Of a stretch of 10,378 nucleotides of DNA, positions 1-6,221 are shown in pieces. The position numbers and the translations under genes were made by a program. The notes below the pieces were generated by a model. It did not search any database and was not told the origin of the DNA. It saw nothing but the letters and a program-made list of their open reading frames with translations. This DNA comes from JBBPYA01 sp038200385 (GTDB lineage Bacteria > Actinomycetota > Actinomycetes > Mycobacteriales > Geodermatophilaceae): NCBI GenBank assembly GCA_038200385.1, contig JBBPYA010000320.1:1-10378 (forward strand), written 5' to 3'. Position 1 is the first letter of the stretch. Every line of letters starts with the position of its first letter.

Positions 1-64
1 CGACGGTGGTTGCCGCGACCAGGGTCCTGAGCAGAACCCGCCGGCTGGGCCTGACTGCGCGCAT
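1..64 (-). CDS. N-terminus of exported protein, possible Tat signal (partial)
   Basis: Only the first 21 codons are in the window; the gene continues past base 1. The start is an ATG preceded by GGGGAG (75-80) at a spacing of 10 bases. The peptide begins MRAVRPSRRVLLRTLVAATTV. The SRRVLL stretch followed by a hydrophobic Leu/Val/Ala run resembles the twin-arginine export signal (S-R-R-x-F/L-L-K), so the product is probably secreted or membrane-anchored through Tat. The mature protein is not visible, so its function cannot be stated. It lies downstream of the ABM-fold gene on the same strand with an 82-bp gap. No clear promoter was recognised in the gap, so cotranscription is possible. Confidence 0.5.
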   Translation of the reverse strand, partial: MRAVRPSRRVLLRTLVAATTV

Positions 65-146
65 GTGAGCCACACTCCCCGTGAATCGAATCGTCGCTGT
101 TGGCGTACCCCCGGGGGGTTATCTTGCCGTAGGTCTCGACCGTGCG

Positions 147-497
147 CTACCGGTCGGCGACTTTCCGTTCCGGCTCTGCCCGGTCGCTCGCTGCGGTGAC
201 GACCGCGACCCCGTCGTCGTACACCAGGGTCTCGAAGGAACTCGGCTCGTCACGGGCCAGCGCGAGCAGCGGCGCGGCCCCGACCTTCACGTCGTACGCC
301 GACAGCGCCCGGCGGTAGGCGCCGACGCCCTCCCAGGCGGTGGTCACCGTCCACAGCGTCGGGTCGTCCAGGCTGCGCCCGATCCGGCCGGAGCGGTAAC
401 CGGGCCGAGCGGCCATCGCGGCCACTGCGGCGCGGGCCCGGCCGAGGAACGACTCGGCCTGGTCGGCAGGTACGTCGAAGCGGGACACCACGAACAT
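147..497 (-). CDS. Antibiotic biosynthesis monooxygenase (ABM) domain protein
   Basis: A 116-residue protein consisting mainly of one ABM-type dimeric alpha+beta barrel (about residues 1-90). It opens with the usual strand (MFVVSRFDV), then a helix rich in Ala, the PGYRSGRIGRSLDDPTLW segment and the TTAWEGVGAYRRAL segment that typify this superfamily. The last 25 residues (TAASDRAEPERKVADR) are polar and probably disordered. Members include heme-degrading and quinone-forming monooxygenases, but many are of unknown role and the substrate cannot be told from sequence. The ATG is well supported by GGGAGG (503-508), 5 bases upstream. The gene follows the FetB-like permease on the same strand after 71 bp. 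That neighbour, if it moves iron, would make a heme- or iron-linked role conceivable, but this is only inference. Confidence 0.8.
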   Translation of the reverse strand: MFVVSRFDVPADQAESFLGRARAAVAAMAARPGYRSGRIGRSLDDPTLWTVTTAWEGVGAYRRALSAYDVKVGAAPLLALARDEPSSFETLVYDDGVAVVTAASDRAEPERKVADR

Positions 498-540
498 CTC
501 AGCCTCCCGCCGGGCACGCCCGCGCCGAGGACAACGCTTC

Positions 541-565
541 CGCGGGCACTCGGTTCACGCCCGCG
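541..565 (-). terminator. Hairpin after fetB-like gene
   Basis: A perfect 7-bp GC-only inverted repeat (CGCGGGC at 541-547, GCCCGCG at 559-565) with an 11-base loop starts 3 bases after the TAA stop of the FetB-like gene. There is no U-tract, as is common for actinobacterial hairpin terminators. It could end the fetB transcript or attenuate reading into the ABM gene. Confidence 0.35.
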
Positions 566-568
566 ACG

Positions 569-1390
569 TTACGCGGCCGGCCCTGGAGCGGCCGCCCGCC
601 GCCACCGACGCACCGCCCGGCCCCGCTGGACCGACTCGGCGACCGGCGGGGAACTGATCCGCGAGCCGTTCCAGCAGGCCCGCCAGAACAACTCGACGGT
701 CAGCCCGGCGGCCATCGCCTCGGCGGCGAGTAGCGCCACGAAGACCAGCAACTGCGCGACGCCTGCCTCCAGCGGGGTCGCGCCGCCGAGCAGCAGGCCC
801 ACGAACACCCCGGGCAACGTCACCAGCCCCGCAGTCCGGGTCTGGTCCAGCGCCGGCACGAGGGCGTCGGCGGCGCTGCGCGAGAGCACCAGCCGGGCGG
901 CATCCCGCGGTTGCAGGCCCAGCGCGAGGGCAGCATCCACCTCGCCTTCGCGGGCGGACAGGTCGGCCAGCGCCCGCCGACCGGCCAGCGTGGTCGCCGT
1001 CATGGACCCGCCGATGACGATGCCCCCGACCGGCAGCAGCGCCGGCGGGTACAGGGGCACGGCCCCGGACAGCAACACGATCGCGAGCACGCACCCGGCC
1101 GGTACGCCGATCGTGCCCGCGGCCCGGGCCATCCCGCCCGGCGGCCCGCCGGTCCGGCGGGCGCTGGTGAACGACGCGACGGTGAGCATCAGCAGGAAGA
1201 AGGCCAGCGTCAGCCACAGCGAGCGCAGGACCGCGGCCAGCACGAGGGACAGCGCACCGAGCTGCAGCAGGGCGCGCAGGGCGGCGGTCAGCAGCCCCCG
1301 GGCGTGCCCGAGTTCGCCTCCGAACGAGGCGGCCACGCCGACAGCAAGGAGGACGGCGATGCCGACGACGACTCCGGCGTCCGCTGTCAT
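569..1390 (-). CDS. FetB-type ABC transporter permease (UPF0014 family)
   Basis: A 273-residue multispanning membrane protein of the UPF0014/FetB family. In E. coli FetAB has been linked to iron export and oxidative-stress resistance. Visible family marks are the first membrane helix (about 7-22), the ALRALLQLGALSLV segment (37-50), the GGSMTAT motif (127-133) followed by GRRALADL, and the hallmark PALDQTRTAGLVTLPG segment (179-194) ahead of the final helices. The length fits the family (about 260 residues) with an extra basic, Ala-rich tail after residue 250. No FetA-like ATPase lies next to it in the window, so a partner must be elsewhere. The ATG has no good Shine-Dalgarno. A TACGCT hexamer (1400-1405, minus strand) lies 9 bases upstream and could act as a -10 box for a leaderless transcript. 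It follows the xylH-like gene by 45 bp. Confidence 0.87.
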   Translation of the reverse strand: MTADAGVVVGIAVLLAVGVAASFGGELGHARGLLTAALRALLQLGALSLVLAAVLRSLWLTLAFFLLMLTVASFTSARRTGGPPGGMARAAGTIGVPAGCVLAIVLLSGAVPLYPPALLPVGGIVIGGSMTATTLAGRRALADLSAREGEVDAALALGLQPRDAARLVLSRSAADALVPALDQTRTAGLVTLPGVFVGLLLGGATPLEAGVAQLLVFVALLAAEAMAAGLTVELFWRACWNGSRISSPPVAESVQRGRAVRRWRRAAAPGPAA

Positions 1391-1427
1391 GTCCGGTCCA
1401 GCGTAGGATCGCGTCGGCGCGGTGCGA

Positions 1428-1445
1428 CCGGGGCGCTATCCCCGG
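1428..1445 (-). terminator. GC hairpin at end of sugar permease gene
   Basis: CCGGGG (1428-1433) and CCCCGG (1440-1445) form a perfect 6-bp stem with a 6-base loop overlapping the stop codon of the xylH-like permease (1436-1438). No U-tract follows. It is a weak candidate for the 3' end of the sugar-transport operon, separating it from the fetB-like gene. Confidence 0.3.
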
Positions 1446-2722
1446 CCGCTGCTGGAGCGGGCCTGGCGGGCCACCGAGTCGATCGACACCGCGAGCAGCA
1501 GCACCGCGCCGGTGACGATGAACCGGACCGAGGAGTCGACGAGCAGCAGGTTCAGCCCACTCTGGATCATCTGCAGCACGAGGATGCCCAGCAGCGCGGA
1601 GTACGCCGACCCGCGACCGCCGAACAGCGACGTCCCGCCGATGACAGCCGCGGCGATCGCGGTCAGGTTGACATCGCCGGCGCCGCTGGCCTGCGAGACC
1701 GAGGTCAGCTGGGCAGCGGCGAGCAAACCCCCGAGCGCGGCGAACATCCCGGTACCGGCGAACACCGAGATCCGCACGGCCGTCACGTTGATCCCTGCGC
1801 GGCGGGCCGCCTCGACGTTCCCGCCCACGGCGAACACGTGCCGCCCCCAGCGGCGCTTACGCAGGATCAGGTCCATCACGACGACCACGACCACGAAGAA
1901 CAGGGGCAGGTAGCCGATCCCGCGGTCGATGTTGAGGTAGTAGGCCAGATAGCCGAGGGCGGCGGCCAGCAGCACCGAGCGGATCGCCACGGCGGTCAGG
2001 GACGGGGCCTCCAGCCCGGCGGCCCGGCGGCGCCGGATTCCGTACGCCGATCCCCCGGCGTACAGCGCGACCGTGACGGCCACGAGCAGGTAGGACGCCA
2101 GCGGGCTCAGGAACGAGAACCGGACGAACTGCACGAACCACGAGTCCGGCAGGTTGATCGTGCCGTTCGGACCGAGGACGACGAGCTGCAGGCCGATGAA
2201 GCCGAGCAGGCCGGCCAGGGTGATGACGAAACTGGGCACCCCGACCTTGGCGAACAACACGCCGTACATGGACCCGATCGCCGCCCCGGCCAGCAGCCCG
2301 GCGAGCAGGGCGGCCCACACGGGCCAACCGTGCTGGACGACCAGCACGGCCATGATGCTTGCGGCCAGGCCGCTCACCGAGCCCACGGACAGGTCGATCT
2401 CGCCCAGCAGCAGGACCAGCACGACCCCGAGCGCGATGACGCCCACCGGCGCGGCGAACAGGCTGATGTTCACCAGCGTGCGCGAGGACAGGAACGTCGG
2501 GTTCTGCAGGTAGAACACGATGGCGATCGCGACGATGCCGATGATGACCGGGACGCTGCCGAGGTCGCCACCGCGCACCCGGCGGCGGAAGACCGTGAGG
2601 GCCCCGGACAGGCCTGTGGTCTGCAGCAGCCGCTCGTCCAGGCCGAACGGCGACCCGGAGCCGGCGGCGTCCGGCTCGTCAGGGGACGGTGCGGTGTCCG
2701 GATCCTGCGTCGAGGTGCTCAC
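1436..2722 (-). CDS. xylH: XylH-like sugar ABC transporter permease
   Basis: A 428-residue permease of the BPD_transp_2 family (ribose/xylose type), the membrane channel of a CUT2 sugar importer. A polar N-terminal tail of about 50 residues precedes the first membrane helix (about 57-72). The family motif EIDLSVGSVSGL is at 108-119, and GGTSLFGGRGS near 362-372 marks the conserved cytoplasmic loop that contacts the ATPase. Roughly ten hydrophobic segments are visible. It is somewhat longer than E. coli XylH, mainly because of the N-terminal tail. The GTG start overlaps the stop of the upstream ATPase gene (GTGA, 4 bp), so the two are translationally coupled. It is the last gene of the binding protein-ATPase-permease operon. 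Xylose specificity is inferred from the XylF-like binding protein and the ROK regulator, not from the permease itself. Confidence 0.9.
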   Translation of the reverse strand: MSTSTQDPDTAPSPDEPDAAGSGSPFGLDERLLQTTGLSGALTVFRRRVRGGDLGSVPVIIGIVAIAIVFYLQNPTFLSSRTLVNISLFAAPVGVIALGVVLVLLLGEIDLSVGSVSGLAASIMAVLVVQHGWPVWAALLAGLLAGAAIGSMYGVLFAKVGVPSFVITLAGLLGFIGLQLVVLGPNGTINLPDSWFVQFVRFSFLSPLASYLLVAVTVALYAGGSAYGIRRRRAAGLEAPSLTAVAIRSVLLAAALGYLAYYLNIDRGIGYLPLFFVVVVVVMDLILRKRRWGRHVFAVGGNVEAARRAGINVTAVRISVFAGTGMFAALGGLLAAAQLTSVSQASGAGDVNLTAIAAAVIGGTSLFGGRGSAYSALLGILVLQMIQSGLNLLLVDSSVRFIVTGAVLLLAVSIDSVARQARSSSGRG

Positions 2723-3579
2723 GAGCCGGTCTCCTTCCGCGCCGGGTCGGCGGCCGCGCTCGCACCGCGGCCGAGGCCGCCGGTGCGGTCGTGACGCTGC
2801 GTCACGACGTTGTCCAACGCGCCGGTGATCGCAGCGACAAGGTCCTCGCTGGTGACGTCGGCGGCGTCGAACTCCGCGGCGTTGCGACCCAGCCGGAGCA
2901 CCACGATCCGGTCGGCGACGGCCTGCACGTCAGCCATGTTGTGGCTGATCAGGATCACGCCGTGGCCGTTCTCCCGCAGCCGCTCGACCAGGTTGAGCAC
3001 CTCGGCGGTCTGCGCGACCCCGAGGGCGGCCGTGGGCTCGTCGAGCATGACCACCTTCGGGTCACCGATCAGCGAGCGGGCGATGGCGACAGTCTGGCGC
3101 TGTCCACCGGACAGCCCGGCGATCGGGATCCGGACCGAGGGGATCTTGGCCGACAGCTGGCGGAGCAGCTGCCGGGCCTGCCGTTCCATCTCCACCTCGT
3201 CGAGGAACACCCCGCGGGTGTGCTCCTGGCCGAGGGACAGGTTGGCGACGACGTCGAGGTTGTCGCACAGGGCCAGGTCCTGGAAGACCGTGGCGATGCC
3301 TAGCCCCTGCGCGTGCTGCGGGCCGGTCAGGTGCACCTGCCGCCCGTCGAAGATGATGCTTCCGCTGTCCGCGGAGTGCACCCCGGCGATGACCTTGACC
3401 AGCGTCGACTTGCCCGCGCCGTTGTCGCCGACGAGGGCGACGACCTCGCCCTCGCTGACGGCGAAGTGCACATCGGTCAGGGCCTGAACCGCGCCGAAGC
3501 GCTTGCTGATGCCGGTCATCGACAGCACCGGGTCCGTCGCGGCCCGCGCGGACCCCGGCTTGCTCAGCGTCTCGGTCAT
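2719..3579 (-). CDS. xylG: XylG-like sugar ABC transporter ATPase (single module)
   Basis: A 286-residue ATP-binding subunit. Walker A is GDNGAGKST (51-59), the signature is LSGGQ (156-160), Walker B is VVMLDEPT (176-183) and the switch histidine is in ISHNM (213). There is one nucleotide-binding module, unlike the roughly 500-residue double-module XylG/RbsA of E. coli, so it must act as a homodimer, as in FrcA-type systems. After about residue 257 the tail is polar and probably flexible. I chose the ATG at 3579 because AGGGAG (3585-3590) lies 5 bases upstream and the ABC fold begins soon after. An in-frame extension to 3636 adds residues that look non-coding and overlap the spacer. The gene lies 115 bp after the binding-protein gene and overlaps the permease gene by 4 bp. 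Confidence 0.92.
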   Translation of the reverse strand: MTETLSKPGSARAATDPVLSMTGISKRFGAVQALTDVHFAVSEGEVVALVGDNGAGKSTLVKVIAGVHSADSGSIIFDGRQVHLTGPQHAQGLGIATVFQDLALCDNLDVVANLSLGQEHTRGVFLDEVEMERQARQLLRQLSAKIPSVRIPIAGLSGGQRQTVAIARSLIGDPKVVMLDEPTAALGVAQTAEVLNLVERLRENGHGVILISHNMADVQAVADRIVVLRLGRNAAEFDAADVTSEDLVAAITGALDNVVTQRHDRTGGLGRGASAAADPARKETGS

Positions 3580-3641
3580 CTGCTCTCCCTCGCAGACAGT
3601 GCTCCCCCGCCGGGCTGGTGCTCCGCGCGGGTGCATTGTGC

Positions 3642-3679
3642 CGCGGGGGCGACCCGACCGGCGTCGAGTCGCCCCCGCG
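3642..3679 (-). terminator. Long intercistronic hairpin between xylF and xylG
   Basis: CGCGGGGGCGAC (3642-3653) is perfectly complementary to GTCGCCCCCGCG (3668-3679). Inside it CGAC (3655-3658) pairs with GTCG (3663-3666) around a CGGC tetraloop, with one C-A mismatch between the two helices, giving 16 paired positions. It starts 15 bases after the binding-protein stop codon and ends 62 bases before the ATPase start. In the transcript it would work as a partial terminator or as a block to 3' exonucleases. Either would raise the amount of the binding protein over the membrane components, a known pattern in binding-protein operons. Confidence 0.6.
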
Positions 3680-3694
3680 AGGTCATCGTGGCGC

Positions 3695-4801
3695 TCAGCC
3701 GAGCCCGGCGGCGGTGCAGGCGCTGGCGTATGCCGAGGTGCAGATGTCGCTGGCGGAGTACAGGCCGTCCTTGACCACCGTGTCGGCCACGTTGTCCTTG
3801 GTCACGACGATCGGGTCGAAGATGTACGCCGGAACGCCCTGGAACTCGGTCAGGTCGGTCTCGCCGACCTTCCCCACGTCGGATCCGTTGGCGAGGTCGA
3901 CCGCTACCTCGGCCGCGGTCTCGGCCTCGATCGGGTACGGCTTGTAGACCGTCATGTACTGCGTGCCCTCGATGATGTGCTGGATCGCGGCGAGTTCGGC
4001 GTCCTGCCCGGTCACCGGCGGGATCGGGTCGACCTGCCCGCTCAGGGCAGCGATGACGCCGCCGGCCTGCCCGTCGTTGGCGGCGTAGACCCCGGCGAGC
4101 TTACTGGGGTCGACGGTGGACAGCTGGTCGGTCACGAACTTCTGCGCGTTGCCCGGGCTCCAGTCCGGGTTGTCGTACTCGGCCAGGACCTTCAGGCCGC
4201 TGGAGTCGAGCACGCTGTGCGCACCCTTCTTGAACTGCGCGGCGTTCGGGTCGGTCGGGGCCCCGTTGAGCATCAGGATGTTGCCGGTGTTGTTCAGGGC
4301 GTCCACAAGGGCCTGGGCCTGCAGCTTGCCGACCGTCTCGTTGTCGAAGGACATGTAGTAGTCGGCGCCTTCGATGAACCGGTCGTAGGCGATCACCGGG
4401 ATCTTGGCGTCCTGGGCGGTCTTGACCAGCGCGGACGCCGAGGCGCCGTTGACCGGGTCGAGCACCATGACACTCACGCCCTGGGTGATGGCCGACTCCA
4501 CCTGCTGCTGCTGCTTGCTCTCGTCCTGGTCGGCGTTGAAGTACACGACCTCGCAGTCGGCGCAGAGATCCTTGACCTTGGCCTCGAACAGCGGCTTGTC
4601 GAAGGACTCGTAGCGGGTGGTCTGGGATTCCGGCAGCAGCAGGCCGATCTTCTTGCCGGCCGCGGCGGAGCCGCTGCCGTCGCTGCTGCTGCTGCTGGTG
4701 TTGGCCTGGTTGGCGCCGCAGGCAGCCAACGCGATCGCGCCGACGACCAGGACGGCCACCTTCGGCAACGTTCGGCGGGCCCGGCGAGCGGACAGGATCA
4801 C
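3695..4801 (-). CDS. xylF: XylF-like sugar-binding lipoprotein
   Basis: A 368-residue periplasmic-binding-protein-type lipoprotein. A basic N-terminus (ARRARR), a hydrophobic helix and the lipobox LAAC with Cys28 give a lipoprotein signal. A Ser/Gly-rich linker (about 30-49) follows. The mature domain begins KKIGLLLPESQ, and the stretches AYDRFI (138-143), SFDNETVGKLQAQAL (from 151) and GQDAELAAIQHIIEGTQYMTVYKP follow the D-xylose-binding protein XylF closely, more so than RbsB or ChvE as I recall them. The GTG at 4801 was chosen over an upstream ATG (4879) because GGAGG (4806-4810) lies 4 bases before it and the signal peptide starts right after. The upstream region would also contain the promoter. 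It is the first gene of the operon and is divergent from the ROK regulator. Sugar specificity is inferred. Confidence 0.9.
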   Translation of the reverse strand: MILSARRARRTLPKVAVLVVGAIALAACGANQANTSSSSSDGSGSAAAGKKIGLLLPESQTTRYESFDKPLFEAKVKDLCADCEVVYFNADQDESKQQQQVESAITQGVSVMVLDPVNGASASALVKTAQDAKIPVIAYDRFIEGADYYMSFDNETVGKLQAQALVDALNNTGNILMLNGAPTDPNAAQFKKGAHSVLDSSGLKVLAEYDNPDWSPGNAQKFVTDQLSTVDPSKLAGVYAANDGQAGGVIAALSGQVDPIPPVTGQDAELAAIQHIIEGTQYMTVYKPYPIEAETAAEVAVDLANGSDVGKVGETDLTEFQGVPAYIFDPIVVTKDNVADTVVKDGLYSASDICTSAYASACTAAGLG

Positions 4802-4849
4802 GGTTCCTCCAGAGGGTTTGGTGCGCACGCCCGGTGCAGCGCTTTGGGC

Positions 4850-4879
4850 AGTGTCTGCCGAGCCGCTGGGAATCGTCAA
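4850..4879 (-). promoter_or_regulatory. Predicted promoter of the xylFGH-like operon
   Basis: On the minus strand TTGACG (4879-4874) serves as a -35 box and GACACT (4855-4850) as a -10 box with an 18-base spacer. A start near 4843 would leave a leader of about 40 bases that carries the GGAGG of the binding-protein gene. The -35 hexamer is inside the left arm of the inverted repeat, so a repressor bound there would block RNA polymerase. The -10 match is modest. Confidence 0.45.
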
Positions 4880-4940
4880 GACGTGAACACTAGAAAGCTA
4901 ATTGTGATCTAGGCCACATGTTAGTGTTCGACTCTTGACG
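4874..4940. promoter_or_regulatory. Inverted-repeat operator in the xylF/ROK divergent region
   Basis: The left arm CGTCAAGACGTGAACACTA (4874-4892) and the right arm TAGTGTTCGACTCTTGACG (4922-4940) are inverted copies matching at 16 of 19 positions, with the three mismatches adjacent in the middle. Each arm therefore has two blocks: CGTCAAGA, which includes a -35 box, and GAACACTA, which recalls the TTAGT half-site of XylR-type operators. The 29-bp spacing between arms suggests two dimers or a looped complex. The divergently encoded ROK protein is the obvious ligand (inference). Confidence 0.65.
4903..4918. promoter_or_regulatory. CRP/GlxR-like binding site
   Basis: TGTGATCTAGGCCACA matches the actinobacterial CRP/GlxR consensus TGTGA-NN-TA-NN-TCACA at 11 of 12 fixed positions; only the T before CACA is replaced by C. 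Its centre (4910.5) is about 60 bp upstream of the predicted ROK start point and about 67 bp upstream of the predicted xylF start point. Such distances suit activation of either promoter. It suggests cAMP-linked catabolite control of the sugar module. Confidence 0.6.
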
Positions 4941-4963
4941 ATCAGGTGCTGGCGTTGACTAAT
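4935..4963 (+). promoter_or_regulatory. Predicted leaderless promoter of the ROK gene
   Basis: TTGACG (4935-4940), a 17-base spacer and ACTAAT (4958-4963) form a plausible -35/-10 pair. The start point would fall at about 4970-4972, on or next to the ATG of the ROK gene. There is no Shine-Dalgarno before that ATG, so a leaderless mRNA is the simplest reading. The -35 box lies inside the right arm of the inverted repeat. Confidence 0.5.
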
Positions 4964-4971
4964 ACCGAGCC

Positions 4972-6159
4972 ATGACCCTACGACCGGTAGCCGCGCCGTC
5001 GCCGGGGTCGACGTCCTCCCTGCGCGCGGCCAACCAGCGCCGGATCATCGACGCGCTGCGGGACGCCCGGTCCGACACCGCGGTGACCCAGGCCGATCTG
5101 GCCCGCACTACTCAACTGGCTCCGGCCACCGTGTCCAACATCGTGCGCGATCTGGCCGGGGTGGGACTGGTCGAGACCATCGGCGGCGCCGGCCGGCGCG
5201 GAACCGAGGTACGCATCTCGCGGCGGGCCGGACTCGTCGGGGCGGTCGACTTCGGACAGCGCCACCTCCGGGTCGCCATCGGCGACCTGGGTGGCTCGGT
5301 GCTGGCCGAGCACCGGCTGCCGATCGTGCCGGACCAGGCCTACGACGAGGCGCTGGCGCTGGCCGACCGGACGCTGACCACCCTCCTGGACGGACTGGAC
5401 GCGCCACGCGCCGACGTCCTCACCGTCGGCATGGGCCTAGCGGCGCCGCTGGCCGGGGACGGGCGGACGGTGGACGCCTCGATCCTGCCTGGCTGGGAGG
5501 GCGTTGACGCCGCGCGGGCGGCCGAGCGGACCTTCGGCCGGCCGGTCCGGGTGGACAACGACGCCAACCTCAGCGCGCTGGCCGAACACCGGCTGGGCGC
5601 GGGCATCGGTCATGACTGCCTGGTCTACGTCAAGGCATCCAACGGCCTCGGTGCCGGGATGATCATCGACGGGCAGCTGTTCCGTGGCGGTGCGGGCACC
5701 GCCGGGGAGATCGGGCACGTCACCTACGACGAGAGCGGCCCGATCTGCCGATGTGGCGGCCGCGGCTGCCTGGAGGCCTACACCTCGGTGCGGGTGCTGC
5801 AGGAGTTCATGCGCCTGCAGCACCCGGATGCCAGCGTGGGCGAGCTGCTGACCCGCGCGCTGGCCGGGGATTTGGCGGTGCAACGCGCCCTGGAGGAGGT
5901 CGGGACCCGGCTCGGGTGGGGCGTCGCGATCCTCGCCAACCTGATCAACCCGACCTGTGTGGTGCTCGGTGGAGACATGTCGCAGGCCGGCGACCTGCTG
6001 CTGGACGCGGTCCGGGGCGGCATACGCCGCCACGCCATGCCCGCCGTCGCCGGCGGCCTCACCGTGACCATGTCCGCGCTGCGGGAGCGGGCGGCGGTCA
6101 TCGGCGCCCTGCTGCTCGCGCTGGACGGCACCGAGTTGGGGCTGCCCGTCGCCGGCTGA
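4972..6159 (+). CDS. ROK-family transcriptional regulator (XylR/Rok7B7 type)
   Basis: A 395-residue regulator. An N-terminal winged helix-turn-helix spans about 20-80 (VTQADLARTTQLAPATVSNIVRDL is the helix-turn-helix core). A sugar-kinase-like ROK domain follows: AVDFG at 91-95 in the phosphate-loop position, VDNDANLSALAE at 194-205, GEIGH at 245-249 and the zinc motif CRCGGRGCLE at 259-268. With the kinase-type residues retained, sugar binding is likely; kinase activity is uncertain because the DxGxT motif is altered to DFGQR. It is transcribed away from the xylFGH-like operon, the same arrangement as Rok7B7 and xylFGH in Streptomyces, so it probably senses the transported sugar and controls both promoters. 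The next gene, znuA, is on the same strand 61 bp on but has its own promoter. Confidence 0.92.
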   Translation: MTLRPVAAPSPGSTSSLRAANQRRIIDALRDARSDTAVTQADLARTTQLAPATVSNIVRDLAGVGLVETIGGAGRRGTEVRISRRAGLVGAVDFGQRHLRVAIGDLGGSVLAEHRLPIVPDQAYDEALALADRTLTTLLDGLDAPRADVLTVGMGLAAPLAGDGRTVDASILPGWEGVDAARAAERTFGRPVRVDNDANLSALAEHRLGAGIGHDCLVYVKASNGLGAGMIIDGQLFRGGAGTAGEIGHVTYDESGPICRCGGRGCLEAYTSVRVLQEFMRLQHPDASVGELLTRALAGDLAVQRALEEVGTRLGWGVAILANLINPTCVVLGGDMSQAGDLLLDAVRGGIRRHAMPAVAGGLTVTMSALRERAAVIGALLLALDGTELGLPVAG

Positions 6160-6173
6160 ACCGAACCGCCGGC
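6151..6173 (+). terminator. Weak hairpin at the 3' end of the ROK gene
   Basis: GCCGGC (6151-6156) and GCCGGC (6168-6173) can pair as a 6-bp stem with an 11-base loop that contains the TGA stop codon. It has no U-tract. It may help separate the ROK transcript from the zinc operon, but support is slight. Confidence 0.25.
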
Positions 6174-6183
6174 TCATGCGGCT

Positions 6184-6213
6184 TTGACAATGATTCCCGA
6201 TGTAGTTGACAAT
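6184..6213 (+). promoter_or_regulatory. Predicted leaderless promoter of the znu operon
   Basis: A perfect TTGACA (6184-6189), an 18-base spacer and GACAAT (6208-6213) form a good -35/-10 pair. Initiation 8 bases on would be at the A of the znuA ATG (6221). No Shine-Dalgarno precedes that ATG. The -35 and -10 boxes each lie within one of the two Zur-type boxes. Confidence 0.55.
6185..6199. promoter_or_regulatory. Second, degenerate Zur-type box
   Basis: TGACAATGATTCCCG matches the perfect downstream palindrome at 11 of 14 arm positions (whole left half, 4 of 7 in the right half). Its centre is 22 bp upstream of that of the perfect box, about two helical turns, so two dimers could bind on the same face. 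It overlaps the -35 element. Confidence 0.5.
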
Positions 6214-6221
6214 CATTGTCA
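6207..6221. promoter_or_regulatory. Zur box (perfect 7-1-7 palindrome)
   Basis: TGACAATCATTGTCA is a perfect 15-bp palindrome with a single central base. It has the layout of actinobacterial Zur operators such as the Streptomyces TGAAAATCATTTTCA type. It covers the predicted -10 box and ends on the first base of the znuA start codon, so binding would block initiation. A zur gene is the last gene of this operon. Control by another Fur-family protein is possible but less likely given the context. Confidence 0.8.

Noticed and set aside
109..119. CCCCCGGGGGG run as a terminator or operator
   Set aside because: It is self-complementary but has no loop, so it cannot form a normal hairpin, and no U-tract or known motif is near.
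81..1406. A 441-codon plus-strand frame
   Set aside because: Low-complexity Ala/Arg/Pro/Ser/Thr translation, antisense to the ABM and FetB-like genes; no motif and no ribosome-binding support.
911..2794. A 627-codon open frame on the plus strand opposite the fetB- and xylH-like genes
   Set aside because: Its translation is rich in Gln, His, Arg, Gly and Asp with no fold-like pattern, as expected for the antisense of GC-rich membrane-protein genes. The minus-strand genes have clear family motifs.
3503..4912. A 469-codon plus-strand frame opposite the sugar-binding protein gene
   Set aside because: Val/Gly/Leu/Asp-rich shadow of the xylF-like gene; it also runs through the xylF promoter and operator.
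6206..6221. Second TTGACA (6206-6211) as a -35 box for znuA
   Set aside because: A matching -10 would fall inside the znuA signal-peptide codons, where the sequence is GC-rich and lacks a -10-like hexamer. The hexamer is better explained as part of the Zur palindrome.
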